Source: Gammaproteobacteria bacterium
GTDB lineage: Bacteria > Pseudomonadota > Gammaproteobacteria > DSM-16500
DNA length: 64,000 nucleotides
Reading direction: 5' to 3'
Assembly: GCA_019634835.1 (NCBI GenBank)
Contig: JAHCAO010000001.1
Coordinates: 1 to 64,000 of the forward strand
Part shown: piece after piece, positions 55,770-64,000 of the stretch
How the letters are laid out: every line of letters begins with the position of its first letter
Position numbering within the stretch: the first letter of the stretch is position 1
Translations under genes and position numbers: made by a program
The notes under the pieces: model-generated
Seen by the model: the letters and a program-made list of their open reading frames with translations, nothing else
Told to the model about the DNA's origin: nothing
The model's database searches: none

Positions 55770-56351
55770 ATGAAACAGGAGTCAGTGAGTCACATGAAAC
55801 CAGGCTTTGTGCGTATTATTGCAGGTAAATGGCGTGGGCGTAAATTGAAGGTGCTGGATAGGGACCACTTACGCCCAACACCAGACCGCGTGCGTGAGAC
55901 ATTATTTAATTGGCTGGCACCAAAGATTGGAGGTGCTCGTTGCTTAGATTTATTTGCGGGTAGCGGCGCATTGGGTTTTGAAGCATTGTCACGAGGAGCA
56001 GCTTATGTTGAAATGGTAGATCATTCAGCAGATGTGATTCACTTATTACAAGAGGAGCTTGCTCAATTTAAGGCAGATAATGCTTCTGTCTATAGGGCCA
56101 ACATACCCAAACAACTTCAAACTACTACACAGCCATTTGATATTGTATTTCTTGATCCACCTTATCAAGCAAATTTACTGCAGCCGTGTTGTGATTATCT
56201 AGAAGAGCATGGGTATTTAGCCGCATTTTCTTACATTTATCTAGAAGCTTGGGAATTAATCAAGGATAATGATTTACCATCAAATTGGCGAGTACTGAAA
56301 TCACAGACAGCGGGACAAGTGAATTACCATTTAGCGATTAGAGAAAAATAA
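55770..56351 (+). CDS. rsmD: 16S rRNA (guanine(966)-N(2))-methyltransferase
   Basis: A 193-residue SAM-dependent methyltransferase. The N-terminal RIIAGKWRGRKL and RPTPDRVRETLFNWL, motif I DLFAGSGALGFEALSRGA and the catalytic DPPY (about 130) are diagnostic of RsmD, which modifies G966 of 16S rRNA. The start may be Met9 rather than Met1; neither has ideal ribosome-binding spacing. It is divergent from ftsY, its classical neighbour, and its stop codon overlaps the trpS start by one base. Confidence 0.94.
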   Translation: MKQESVSHMKPGFVRIIAGKWRGRKLKVLDRDHLRPTPDRVRETLFNWLAPKIGGARCLDLFAGSGALGFEALSRGAAYVEMVDHSADVIHLLQEELAQFKADNASVYRANIPKQLQTTTQPFDIVFLDPPYQANLLQPCCDYLEEHGYLAAFSYIYLEAWELIKDNDLPSNWRVLKSQTAGQVNYHLAIREK

Positions 56352-57421
56352 TGAATAAAGAATTAAGACCGCGATTATTGACGGGCGATACATCGACAGG
56401 GCGTTTGCATTTGGGGCATTGGGTCGGATCGATAGAAAACCGTGTTCGTATGCAAGATCATTATGATTGTTATTTTGTGATTGCTAATATTCAAGCCATG
56501 ACAACACGCATGGATAGACCAGCTGAAGTTCATCAAAATGTGATGGAAGTCATGTTGGATTATCTGGCAGTTGGTATTGATCCTAAACGAAGCACTATTT
56601 TTGTTCAGTCTGAAGTGCCTGCTATTGCGGAATTAACAGTCTTCTTTAGTTTGTTAGTGCCATATCCTCGGCTGATGCGTAATCCTACCATTAAAGATGA
56701 AATTCGTGACAAAGGTTTGGGTGATAATTATTCGGTGGGTTTCCTTCTGTACCCTATTAGCCAAGCGGCTGATATTCTGTCATTTAGACCGCAAATTGTA
56801 CCAGTAGGAGAAGATCAAGTTCCACATTTGGAATTGACTAGGGAAGTAGCGCGCCGCTTTAATCAAATCTATTGCCATGTTGATCCGCATGCGGAAGATT
56901 CGCAACATCTCGCGCAAGGCGGAGTTTTTCCCATTGTTGAGACAAAGTTGGGGCGTACCAAACGGTTGGTTGGAATAGGTGCACCAGGGCCTGATGGAAG
57001 TTTGTTAAAGATGTCTAAGTCGCTTAATAATGCCATTTTCCTGAGTGATGATCCTGATACCATTAAGAAAAAAGTGATGGCAATGTACACTGATCCTAAC
57101 CGGCTTAAAGCGACAGACAAGGGGACAGTAGAAAATAATCCTTTGTGGATATTTCATGAAACCTTTAATCCAGATAAGAAATGGGTACAAGAAGCGGAGG
57201 AACGTTATCGTGCAGGCACAATTGGCGACGTGGAATGTAAGCGGCAATTGATTGATGTGTTAGTATCAACGATTGAGCCTATTCGCCAGCGCCGGATACA
57301 ATTCGAAAAAGATATTCATTATGTTCAATCATTGCTAAAAGAAGGTACCGCAAAAGCGAATGAGACAGCTAACACAACCTTAATTTTAGCCAAAGAAGCG
57401 ATGCGACAGAGGTATTTTTAA
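56351..57421 (+). CDS. trpS: Tryptophanyl-tRNA synthetase
   Basis: A 356-residue class I aminoacyl-tRNA synthetase. The HIGH-type motif is HLGH (in STGRLHLGHWVGS), and the KMSKS loop is intact (LKMSKSLNN at about 219-227). The QAADIL and VGEDQVPHLELTREVARRF segments fix the identity. The start overlaps the rsmD stop by one base, and its own stop overlaps the start of a 47-residue peptide gene, so the three are probably one operon. Confidence 0.95.
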   Translation: MNKELRPRLLTGDTSTGRLHLGHWVGSIENRVRMQDHYDCYFVIANIQAMTTRMDRPAEVHQNVMEVMLDYLAVGIDPKRSTIFVQSEVPAIAELTVFFSLLVPYPRLMRNPTIKDEIRDKGLGDNYSVGFLLYPISQAADILSFRPQIVPVGEDQVPHLELTREVARRFNQIYCHVDPHAEDSQHLAQGGVFPIVETKLGRTKRLVGIGAPGPDGSLLKMSKSLNNAIFLSDDPDTIKKKVMAMYTDPNRLKATDKGTVENNPLWIFHETFNPDKKWVQEAEERYRAGTIGDVECKRQLIDVLVSTIEPIRQRRIQFEKDIHYVQSLLKEGTAKANETANTTLILAKEAMRQRYF

Positions 57422-57564
57422 TGAAGCAGCAAAAAGATAAAAAAAATGAGGTTAACGTATACCGCATTGGTCGTATGACCGTCCTTGAGTTGATGGCAGT
57501 ATTAGCTATTTTAGGGATTGTTGTAACATGGTTGTTGCGTAGCTTTTTTTCGTCGTCAGGATGA
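57421..57564 (+). CDS. 47-residue single-span membrane peptide with a prepilin-like helix
   Basis: The ATG overlaps the trpS stop codon by one base (TAATG), and the frame runs 47 codons. A Lys-rich start is followed by RIGRMTVLELMAVLAILGIV and a tail ending SSSG. The hydrophobic helix with Leu-Glu at the +5-like position resembles the N-terminal helix of type IV pilin-like proteins (compare GFTLIELMVV), but the Gly before the cleavage point is replaced by GRM. It is too short to be a normal pilin. It could be a truncated gene, since a mobile element begins 230 bases downstream. Confidence 0.5.
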   Translation: MKQQKDKKNEVNVYRIGRMTVLELMAVLAILGIVVTWLLRSFFSSSG

Positions 57565-57796
57565 AGCGAGTAGAGTGGTAAATGTTGTAAGTATTCGGTT
57601 AACCCATGATCCGTTGATTTTTTGTCACTCAGCTGTGGTAGCGAGCTTGTTTATACTGAGCTTGTGCCACAACCGATCTGATTGTACCGCAGCTTGTCCG
57701 CGGTATCTAGACTACTCAACCTAGTCTATGACTAGATTCCCTTGTCTCTGGCTGCAAAAGTGTAATTAGGTGTTTGGATGAAAACGGTTACTTTCC
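57565..57796. other. Intergenic region upstream of the mobile element
   Basis: A short GC-rich hairpin (TACCGC 57685-57690 with GCGGTA 57700-57705) and an imperfect palindrome around CTAGACTA ... TAGTCTATGACTAG (57707-57735) are visible. There is no gene. The hairpin could end the rsmD-trpS operon although no T run follows. Confidence 0.35.
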
Positions 57797-58509
57797 CTGG
57801 ACTTTGGCCAATTTTGCGGCCTCGGTGTATTCCTAATTGTGCTGCAATACAAAATTGATCGTTGGAAAGATAAAAAAGCGGTGCTTGAAGTTGCACTCTT
57901 GTGTTTATCAGGTGACAAGCCTCTCACTGAACTCAATACAGCAATCAGTCATCATTCCCACTGGAATGACAAGAACGGGTGGTGGCAGTGCGATACAGAA
58001 ATTTTTGTCAATAAAGTAACAACGTTACTAACAAAGCCTGGGTTAACACCATCGTTCCTTTTGTCATGTTTTACTAATCATTTTAACTCGCTGCTCCCCA
58101 ATGACATTCAGTTATATTTGTTGATTTCTTTTCTACCTCATCCAACAGATGTGATAGCTTTTGCGATGACTTCCAAAACGAATTGGGGATTTTTTCAGGA
58201 AAACATCGTTATAACTTTTTTACCTTCTTTGTTAGATCATGTTGCCCTCGGTGAATACGAGGCAGCTAAAAAGCTATACTCTAAATATCCCAGCCTGCTT
58301 ACAAAGAAAGAAAGTTCTTCTTATCATTTAAAACTTGATCTTCCTCGTTACCAATATGTTGATCTTACTCCTTCGTTAGACGTGATATTTGGGCAATCAG
58401 GAATTTTAATGACTCAAGGTTTGAGGGTGAATATATAAAAATTAAACCTAATGAGTGGGAAACCTTGCTAAATCAGCTTATACAGGCAGCATAATTGGCC
58501 AAAGTCCAG
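57797..58509 (+). mobile_element. 713-base element with IS ends carrying an effector fragment
   Basis: The ends CTGGACTTTGGCCAATTTT (57797-57815) and AATTGGCCAAAGTCCAG (58493-58509) are inverted copies and match the ends at 40880 and 44733. Inside, in order, are a 537-base piece of the F-box effector gene (57836-58372) and the tail of the same DDE transposase (to 58494). It looks like an internally deleted, non-autonomous derivative of an IS that carried the effector. No target duplication is obvious. Confidence 0.7.
57836..58438 (+). pseudogene. Truncated copy of the F-box effector
   Basis: Codons for LQYKIDRWKDKKAVLEVALL through LPRYQYVDLTP repeat residues of the protein encoded at 43091-44503. 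The first 300 bases are almost identical in DNA; the stretch after the F-box (WGFFQENIVITFLPSLL here versus WDFFKTNTPLIFLPSLL) is more different, then identity returns. After 58372 the frame enters transposase-derived sequence and stops at 58438. There is no own start context, so expression is doubtful. Confidence 0.8.
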
Positions 58510-58515
58510 TTCTCT

Positions 58516-58944
58516 TTAGTTGTTTTTTTCCAATACAGCCATGGTAAGCCGACTAATGGAAACCAATTTGCCATCCTCATTCTTGATCTCTATGCCCCAG
58601 ACTTGAGTTGTTTTACCCAAGTGAAAAGGTTTAGCTGTTCCTATGACATAGCCTTCACGCACAACACGAAGATGGTTTGTGTTAATATCAAGACCAACGC
58701 AATAATACTTTCTATGATCAACACAAAATTGAGCTGCTGTGCTGCCTACGGTCTCTGCTAATACACAAGAAGCGCCTCCATGCATGATCCCCATAGGTTG
58801 TTTAGTACGTTGATTAATCGGCATACGTGCTGCCAAATAATCTTCGCCCACTTCAATAAATTCAATACCTAAATGTTCTGACATCGTGCCTCTACCACGC
58901 TCAGTCACGATGTTTAAATCAACTTCTAATTGCCAAATTTTCAT
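58516..58944 (-). CDS. Hotdog-fold acyl-CoA thioesterase (PaaI/YdiI type)
   Basis: A 142-residue single-hotdog protein. The catalytic region GIMHGGASCVLAETVGS (about 58-74) has the HGG-x(8)-E arrangement of the YdiI/EntH/PaaI group, which hydrolyses aromatic or short acyl-CoA esters. The name 1,4-dihydroxy-2-naphthoyl-CoA thioesterase is often given to such proteins, but no menaquinone genes are nearby. The 3' end is 7 bases from the inserted element. A 19-base dispersed repeat lies just upstream of the start. Confidence 0.85.
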   Translation of the reverse strand: MKIWQLEVDLNIVTERGRGTMSEHLGIEFIEVGEDYLAARMPINQRTKQPMGIMHGGASCVLAETVGSTAAQFCVDHRKYYCVGLDINTNHLRVVREGYVIGTAKPFHLGKTTQVWGIEIKNEDGKLVSISRLTMAVLEKNN

Positions 58945-58986
58945 TGGCTATCCCTCCCTATCATCATGCACCTATAGAACATCTAA

Positions 58987-59005
58987 GTGAAACACTACGG
59001 GTATA
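58987..59005 (-). repeat. 19-base dispersed repeat, copy 2
   Basis: Read on the minus strand, TATACCCGTAGTGTTTCAC matches 60780-60798 at 17 of 19 positions and the arm at 22185. It lies between the divergent thioesterase and tolC genes. Confidence 0.55.
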
Positions 59006-59100
59006 CACACTTGCTTTACTTAAATAAAGCCCGTATCTTTTTAAGTCCTAAAAATTCGGCCCACTACAGCTGAGTTTTTTATGTTCAAGGAAATAATAAC

Positions 59101-60882
<1,782 letters not shown>

Positions 60883-60893
<11 letters not shown>

Positions 60894-61374
60894 ATGTGCC
60901 AATTTTTCTTTTCAATGCCGCCACAGCTTCCTCTGGAACAAATGCTGACACATCCCCTTCCAATGACGCAATTTCACGAATCAAACTAGATGAAATAGAC
61001 ATATACTTTTCAGCCGGCATCAAAAAAATGCTTTCAATGGCCGGGTTTAAATTTCGGTTCATACTGGCCAATTGAAATTCATAATCAAAATCCGTCACCG
61101 TGCGCAGCCCGCGTAAAATTACGTTGGCATGATGTTTTTTTGCAAAATTTAACAATAACGTATCAAATCCCGCGACTTCCACATTTTGAAACCGTTTTAA
61201 TACCTGCGCCGTAAGGTCCACTCGTTCGTCTAGGGAAAATAATGGTTTTTTCACCGAATTAGCAGCAATAGCCACAATGATTTTATCAAAAATATTAGCA
61301 GCACGCTCCACCAAATCCACATGGCCATAAGTAATAGGGTCAAAAGTTCCCGCATAAACAGCAATATTTTTCAT
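60883..61374 (-). CDS. coaD: Phosphopantetheine adenylyltransferase
   Basis: A 163-residue enzyme of coenzyme A synthesis, joining phosphopantetheine and ATP to give dephospho-CoA. The nucleotidyltransferase motif GTFDPITYGH (residues 9-18, with catalytic His18) and ISSSLIREIA (near 127-136) are intact, and the length is standard. It is upstream of the ferredoxin gene on the same strand, a pairing found in many gammaproteobacteria. A REP-like repeat overlaps its 3' end. Confidence 0.95.
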
Positions 61375-61511
61375 CTACTCCTTCCTATCTTCCATCTATC
61401 GTTAACCGAAGTTACCACATAATCAGTTATAATAGGTTAAGCACACTGACTTGATCCCATTATTGATATCGTATGTGGAAATAAAAAAATTAATATATAA
61501 GAGCTATCTCT

Positions 61512-63218
61512 ATGTTTGAATTTAAAATTATTTTAGATGATACAGGTAAAATCCATTGTGTTAAAACCTCTCTTACTGGTAATGACTTACTTAGCACACC
61601 CAAATTAAACAAAGGGTGTGCATTCACATTAGAAGAACGTGAAACATTTAATTTGACCGGTTTACTACCTCCTCTTGTTGAAACACTAGAGCAGCAAGTT
61701 GCCCGCATGTATATACAATACCAGGAGCAACACACCAACCTCGGTAAAAACATATACTTGAATGCGTTACATGATTATAACGAAACACTTTTTTATCAGT
61801 TGGTGAGCCAGCATTTAGAAGAAATGCTGCCTATTATATACACCCCAACCGTTGGCGAAGCAGTACAGCGGTTTAGCCTGGAGCACCGCAAACCCAGGGG
61901 ACTATACATTTGCTATAAAGATTGGAATAAGATTGATGAGATTCTCGATAATCGTGTTCCTCCAGAAATAGATTTATCTGTTATTACAGATGGAGAAGCT
62001 GTGCTAGGCATAGGAGATCAAGGTATTGGCGGCATTAATATTTCTAGTGCAAAACTTATGGTTTATACCTTATGCGGAGGAATTAATCCTCATCGCTGTT
62101 TACCCATCCAATTAGATGTAGGCACAAACAATCCACAATTATTAAATGATCCTATGTATTTAGGCTCACGTCATGAACGGATTACTGGACAAAAATACGA
62201 TGATTTTATTGACGCCTTTGTTCAAGCTATTACAAAAAAATTTCCTCATATTCTCCTACATTGGGAAGACTTTGGCCGTACTAATGCTAGACGTATATTA
62301 GCCCGATATCAAAATCAATACTGTACATTCAATGGTGATATGCAAGGCACTGGAGTCGTCACGCTAGCAGCATTTCTTGCTGGCACTGCTGCTAGCGGCA
62401 TCGCACTAAGAGACCATCGCATTGTAGTTTTCGGCGCTGGAACAGCAGGTGTTGGCATTACAGAACAAATTTTTGGTGCACTAAAGCGTGCTGGATTAAG
62501 TGAGCAAGAGGCACGATCACGTTTTTGGCTTTTAGATAAACCAGGATTATTAACGGACGACATTGAACTCTTACCTTTTCAAAAACCTTATGCGCATAAG
62601 AAAATAGAGCTAAAAACCTGGATATTACGTGATCCACCTTTTATTAGCTTATATGATGTGGTGAATAACGTAAAACCCACCACACTCATTGGCTGTTCAA
62701 CTGTCGCTGGAGCATTTAAAGAAGAAGTGATAAAAATGATGGCCGCTAATATAGAGCGGCCCATCATCATGCCGCTATCCAATCCAAATTCATTAACAGA
62801 AGCAGAACCAGAAGATTTACTAAAATGGACGGAGGCAAAAGCGATTATTGCCACAGGTAGTCCATTCCCAGAAATCCATTATGATGGTAAATGGTATCGC
62901 ATTGCACAGAGTAATAATGCACTTGCTTTTCCTGGAATTGGACTAGGCGCCATCGCTGTCAGAGCAAAACGTATTTCAGATGATATGTTATGGGTTGCTG
63001 CACAAGCATTAAGTAAACATTCGCCAGCTATGCAAGATAAAATGGCTGCTCTCTTACCAAAATTATCTGAGGCGAAAATGGTAAGCTTTAAAGTTGCCTT
63101 AGCGGTTGCAGAACAAGCCCAAGCAGAAGGGCTTGCACAACATGTTCATGGAAATTTAGAAGACATTTTAAAAAAAATCATTTGGGAACCCATTTATTAT
63201 CCTTATTACAAAGTTTAA
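61512..63218 (+). CDS. maeA: NAD-dependent malic enzyme
   Basis: A 568-residue enzyme that oxidatively decarboxylates malate to pyruvate. Malic-enzyme motifs are present in order: IIYTPTVGEAVQRF (about 108-121), GIGDQGIGGI (about 172), HRCLPIQLDVGTNN (about 197), FNGDMQGTG (about 276) and the dinucleotide fold VFGAGTAGVGI (about 306). SNPNSLTEAEPEDLLKW is near 420. The length matches E. coli MaeA (565). It could supply pyruvate for the dehydrogenase encoded at 19-22 kb. Confidence 0.93.
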   Translation: MFEFKIILDDTGKIHCVKTSLTGNDLLSTPKLNKGCAFTLEERETFNLTGLLPPLVETLEQQVARMYIQYQEQHTNLGKNIYLNALHDYNETLFYQLVSQHLEEMLPIIYTPTVGEAVQRFSLEHRKPRGLYICYKDWNKIDEILDNRVPPEIDLSVITDGEAVLGIGDQGIGGINISSAKLMVYTLCGGINPHRCLPIQLDVGTNNPQLLNDPMYLGSRHERITGQKYDDFIDAFVQAITKKFPHILLHWEDFGRTNARRILARYQNQYCTFNGDMQGTGVVTLAAFLAGTAASGIALRDHRIVVFGAGTAGVGITEQIFGALKRAGLSEQEARSRFWLLDKPGLLTDDIELLPFQKPYAHKKIELKTWILRDPPFISLYDVVNNVKPTTLIGCSTVAGAFKEEVIKMMAANIERPIIMPLSNPNSLTEAEPEDLLKWTEAKAIIATGSPFPEIHYDGKWYRIAQSNNALAFPGIGLGAIAVRAKRISDDMLWVAAQALSKHSPAMQDKMAALLPKLSEAKMVSFKVALAVAEQAQAEGLAQHVHGNLEDILKKIIWEPIYYPYYKV

Positions 63219-63230
63219 TCCAGTTGCATT

Positions 63231-63956
63231 ATGCGTTTTTTACAGGCTCAATATCGACTACTAAGGCATTATCACGGCAAGACCATGACAATTTCACATA
63301 AGCATTATTTACAATCACTCGGAATATTACCCTGGCAAATGAAAGTATCTGCTTCACCTGTTATAGACAACAAAACCATCCCTTCTGCTTTACAAGACTG
63401 GAACGCCTTGCAAGCCGCAGTCGCACAATGTACTGCTTGCGGATTACATCAATCACGCACACAAACTGTATTTGGTGTCGGTAACCGCAAAGCAAATCTC
63501 ATAATCATAGGTGAAGCACCAGGATTTCATGAAGATAAACAAGGTGAACCCTTTGTCGGCCGAGCAGGACAACTACTAACTGCGATGATTAAAACGATAA
63601 ACTTAGAACGTGCTGATATCTACATTGCAAATATTTTGAAATGCCGCCCACCAAATAACCGTGACCCTCAACCGGAAGAAGTCAAGCTTTGCACACCTTT
63701 TTTAGATCAGCAAATCGCACTCATCAAACCACAAGTGTTATTAGCTGTTGGTAGAATTGCTGCACATTATCTGTTGCAAACTAAATCATCATTGGAATCA
63801 TTACGAAACAAAATCCATCGTTACGGTGAAAACCATATTCCTTTAATTATTACCTACCATCCCGCTTATTTATTACGAAATCCTATTGATAAAAAAAAGG
63901 CCTTCATGGATTTACAATTCACAAGAAAAATCTTACACAACGCAACTTCTTCGTAA
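63231..63956 (+). CDS. Type-4 uracil-DNA glycosylase (4Fe-4S)
   Basis: A 241-residue base-excision repair protein. The UdgA-type motif GEAPGFHEDKQGEPFVGRAG (about 94-113), CTACGLHQSRTQ (cluster Cys near 66-69), a second Cys pair region (LKCRPPNNRDP, LCTPFLDQQ), and TYHPAYLLRN near the end identify it. It removes uracil from DNA. The true start may be Met19 (63285); neither start has a strong ribosome-binding site. It follows maeA by 12 bases and is probably co-transcribed. Confidence 0.92.
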   Translation: MRFLQAQYRLLRHYHGKTMTISHKHYLQSLGILPWQMKVSASPVIDNKTIPSALQDWNALQAAVAQCTACGLHQSRTQTVFGVGNRKANLIIIGEAPGFHEDKQGEPFVGRAGQLLTAMIKTINLERADIYIANILKCRPPNNRDPQPEEVKLCTPFLDQQIALIKPQVLLAVGRIAAHYLLQTKSSLESLRNKIHRYGENHIPLIITYHPAYLLRNPIDKKKAFMDLQFTRKILHNATSS

Positions 63957-64000
63957 CTTATAATTAAGTGCACGACGATTCGGACAAGGAGAAACAAAAA
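63957..64000 (+). other. Leader of the next gene
   Basis: The last 44 bases hold a Shine-Dalgarno-like ACAAGGAGA near 63985, so another plus-strand gene probably begins just outside the window. Confidence 0.4.

Noticed and set aside
58385..58494. Separate small gene ending KIKPNEWETLLNQLIQAA
   Set aside because: It is the tail of the same DDE transposase found at 42.8 kb, without a start.

Overview
The window is AT-rich gammaproteobacterial chromosome. Housekeeping genes (lptD-surA-pdxA, amgK-murU, comM, rpoH, ftsY, rsmD-trpS, coaD, tolC, queC, fis) are mixed with eukaryotic-like effector candidates and a CADD-type pABA enzyme. Together these suggest a host-associated member of the Legionellales (Legionella, Coxiella or Berkiella-like). 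This is inferred from gene content; genus cannot be fixed from sequence alone.

Layout. 0-5 kb: an unknown gene fragment, an SDR, a tiny basic protein, a MITE-like repeat, a cold-shock protein and a membrane diguanylate cyclase. 5-11 kb: an alpha/beta hydrolase, a secreted protein, the CADD-like enzyme, an HPF-cold-shock fusion and a two-gene enoyl-CoA hydratase operon. 11-18.4 kb: a ProQ/FinO RNA chaperone, a Lys-rich coiled-coil protein, Fis, QueC, an acyl-CoA synthetase, a frameshifted effector-like gene and a GGDEF-EAL protein. 18.6-26 kb: a second MITE copy, a pdhA-pdhB-pdhC operon, and a polyhydroxybutyrate cluster (phaB, phaR, phasin, phaC). 26-31.4 kb: an L,D-transpeptidase, a TauE/DUF1634 pair, an EmrAB-like efflux pair and CpdA.

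31.5-44.8 kb is a plastic accessory island. It has decayed LysR, beta-propeller and dienelactone-hydrolase remnants, a Bcr-type MFS transporter, a YopJ-like protease/acetyltransferase candidate, a protein with possible nuclear localisation signals, a DUF3626/ADP-ribosyltransferase-like protein, a small secreted Cys protein, a deleted IS1111-type element, a broken DDE transposase and an F-box/ankyrin-like effector. Identical 18-bp inverted ends bracket the segment 40880-44733. The same ends bracket a 713-bp element at 57797-58509 that carries a near-identical but truncated piece of that F-box effector and the same transposase tail. This looks like IS-driven copying of an effector fragment and is the most striking observation in the window.

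44.8-57.6 kb is a conserved core: pdxA, surA and lptD (outer-membrane assembly), divergent amgK-murU (peptidoglycan sugar recycling), tRNA-Arg(CCG), comM, an unknown gene, rpoH, ftsY, rsmD-trpS and a 47-residue membrane peptide. 58.5-64 kb: thioesterase, tolC, ferredoxin, coaD, NAD malic enzyme and type-4 uracil-DNA glycosylase. Short interspersed repeats occur at 18.6, 22.2, 59.0 and 60.8 kb. The carbon-storage genes, pyruvate dehydrogenase, malic enzyme and acyl-CoA enzymes are consistent with a metabolism centred on acetyl-CoA and PHB; two c-di-GMP enzymes and CpdA indicate nucleotide second-messenger signalling.
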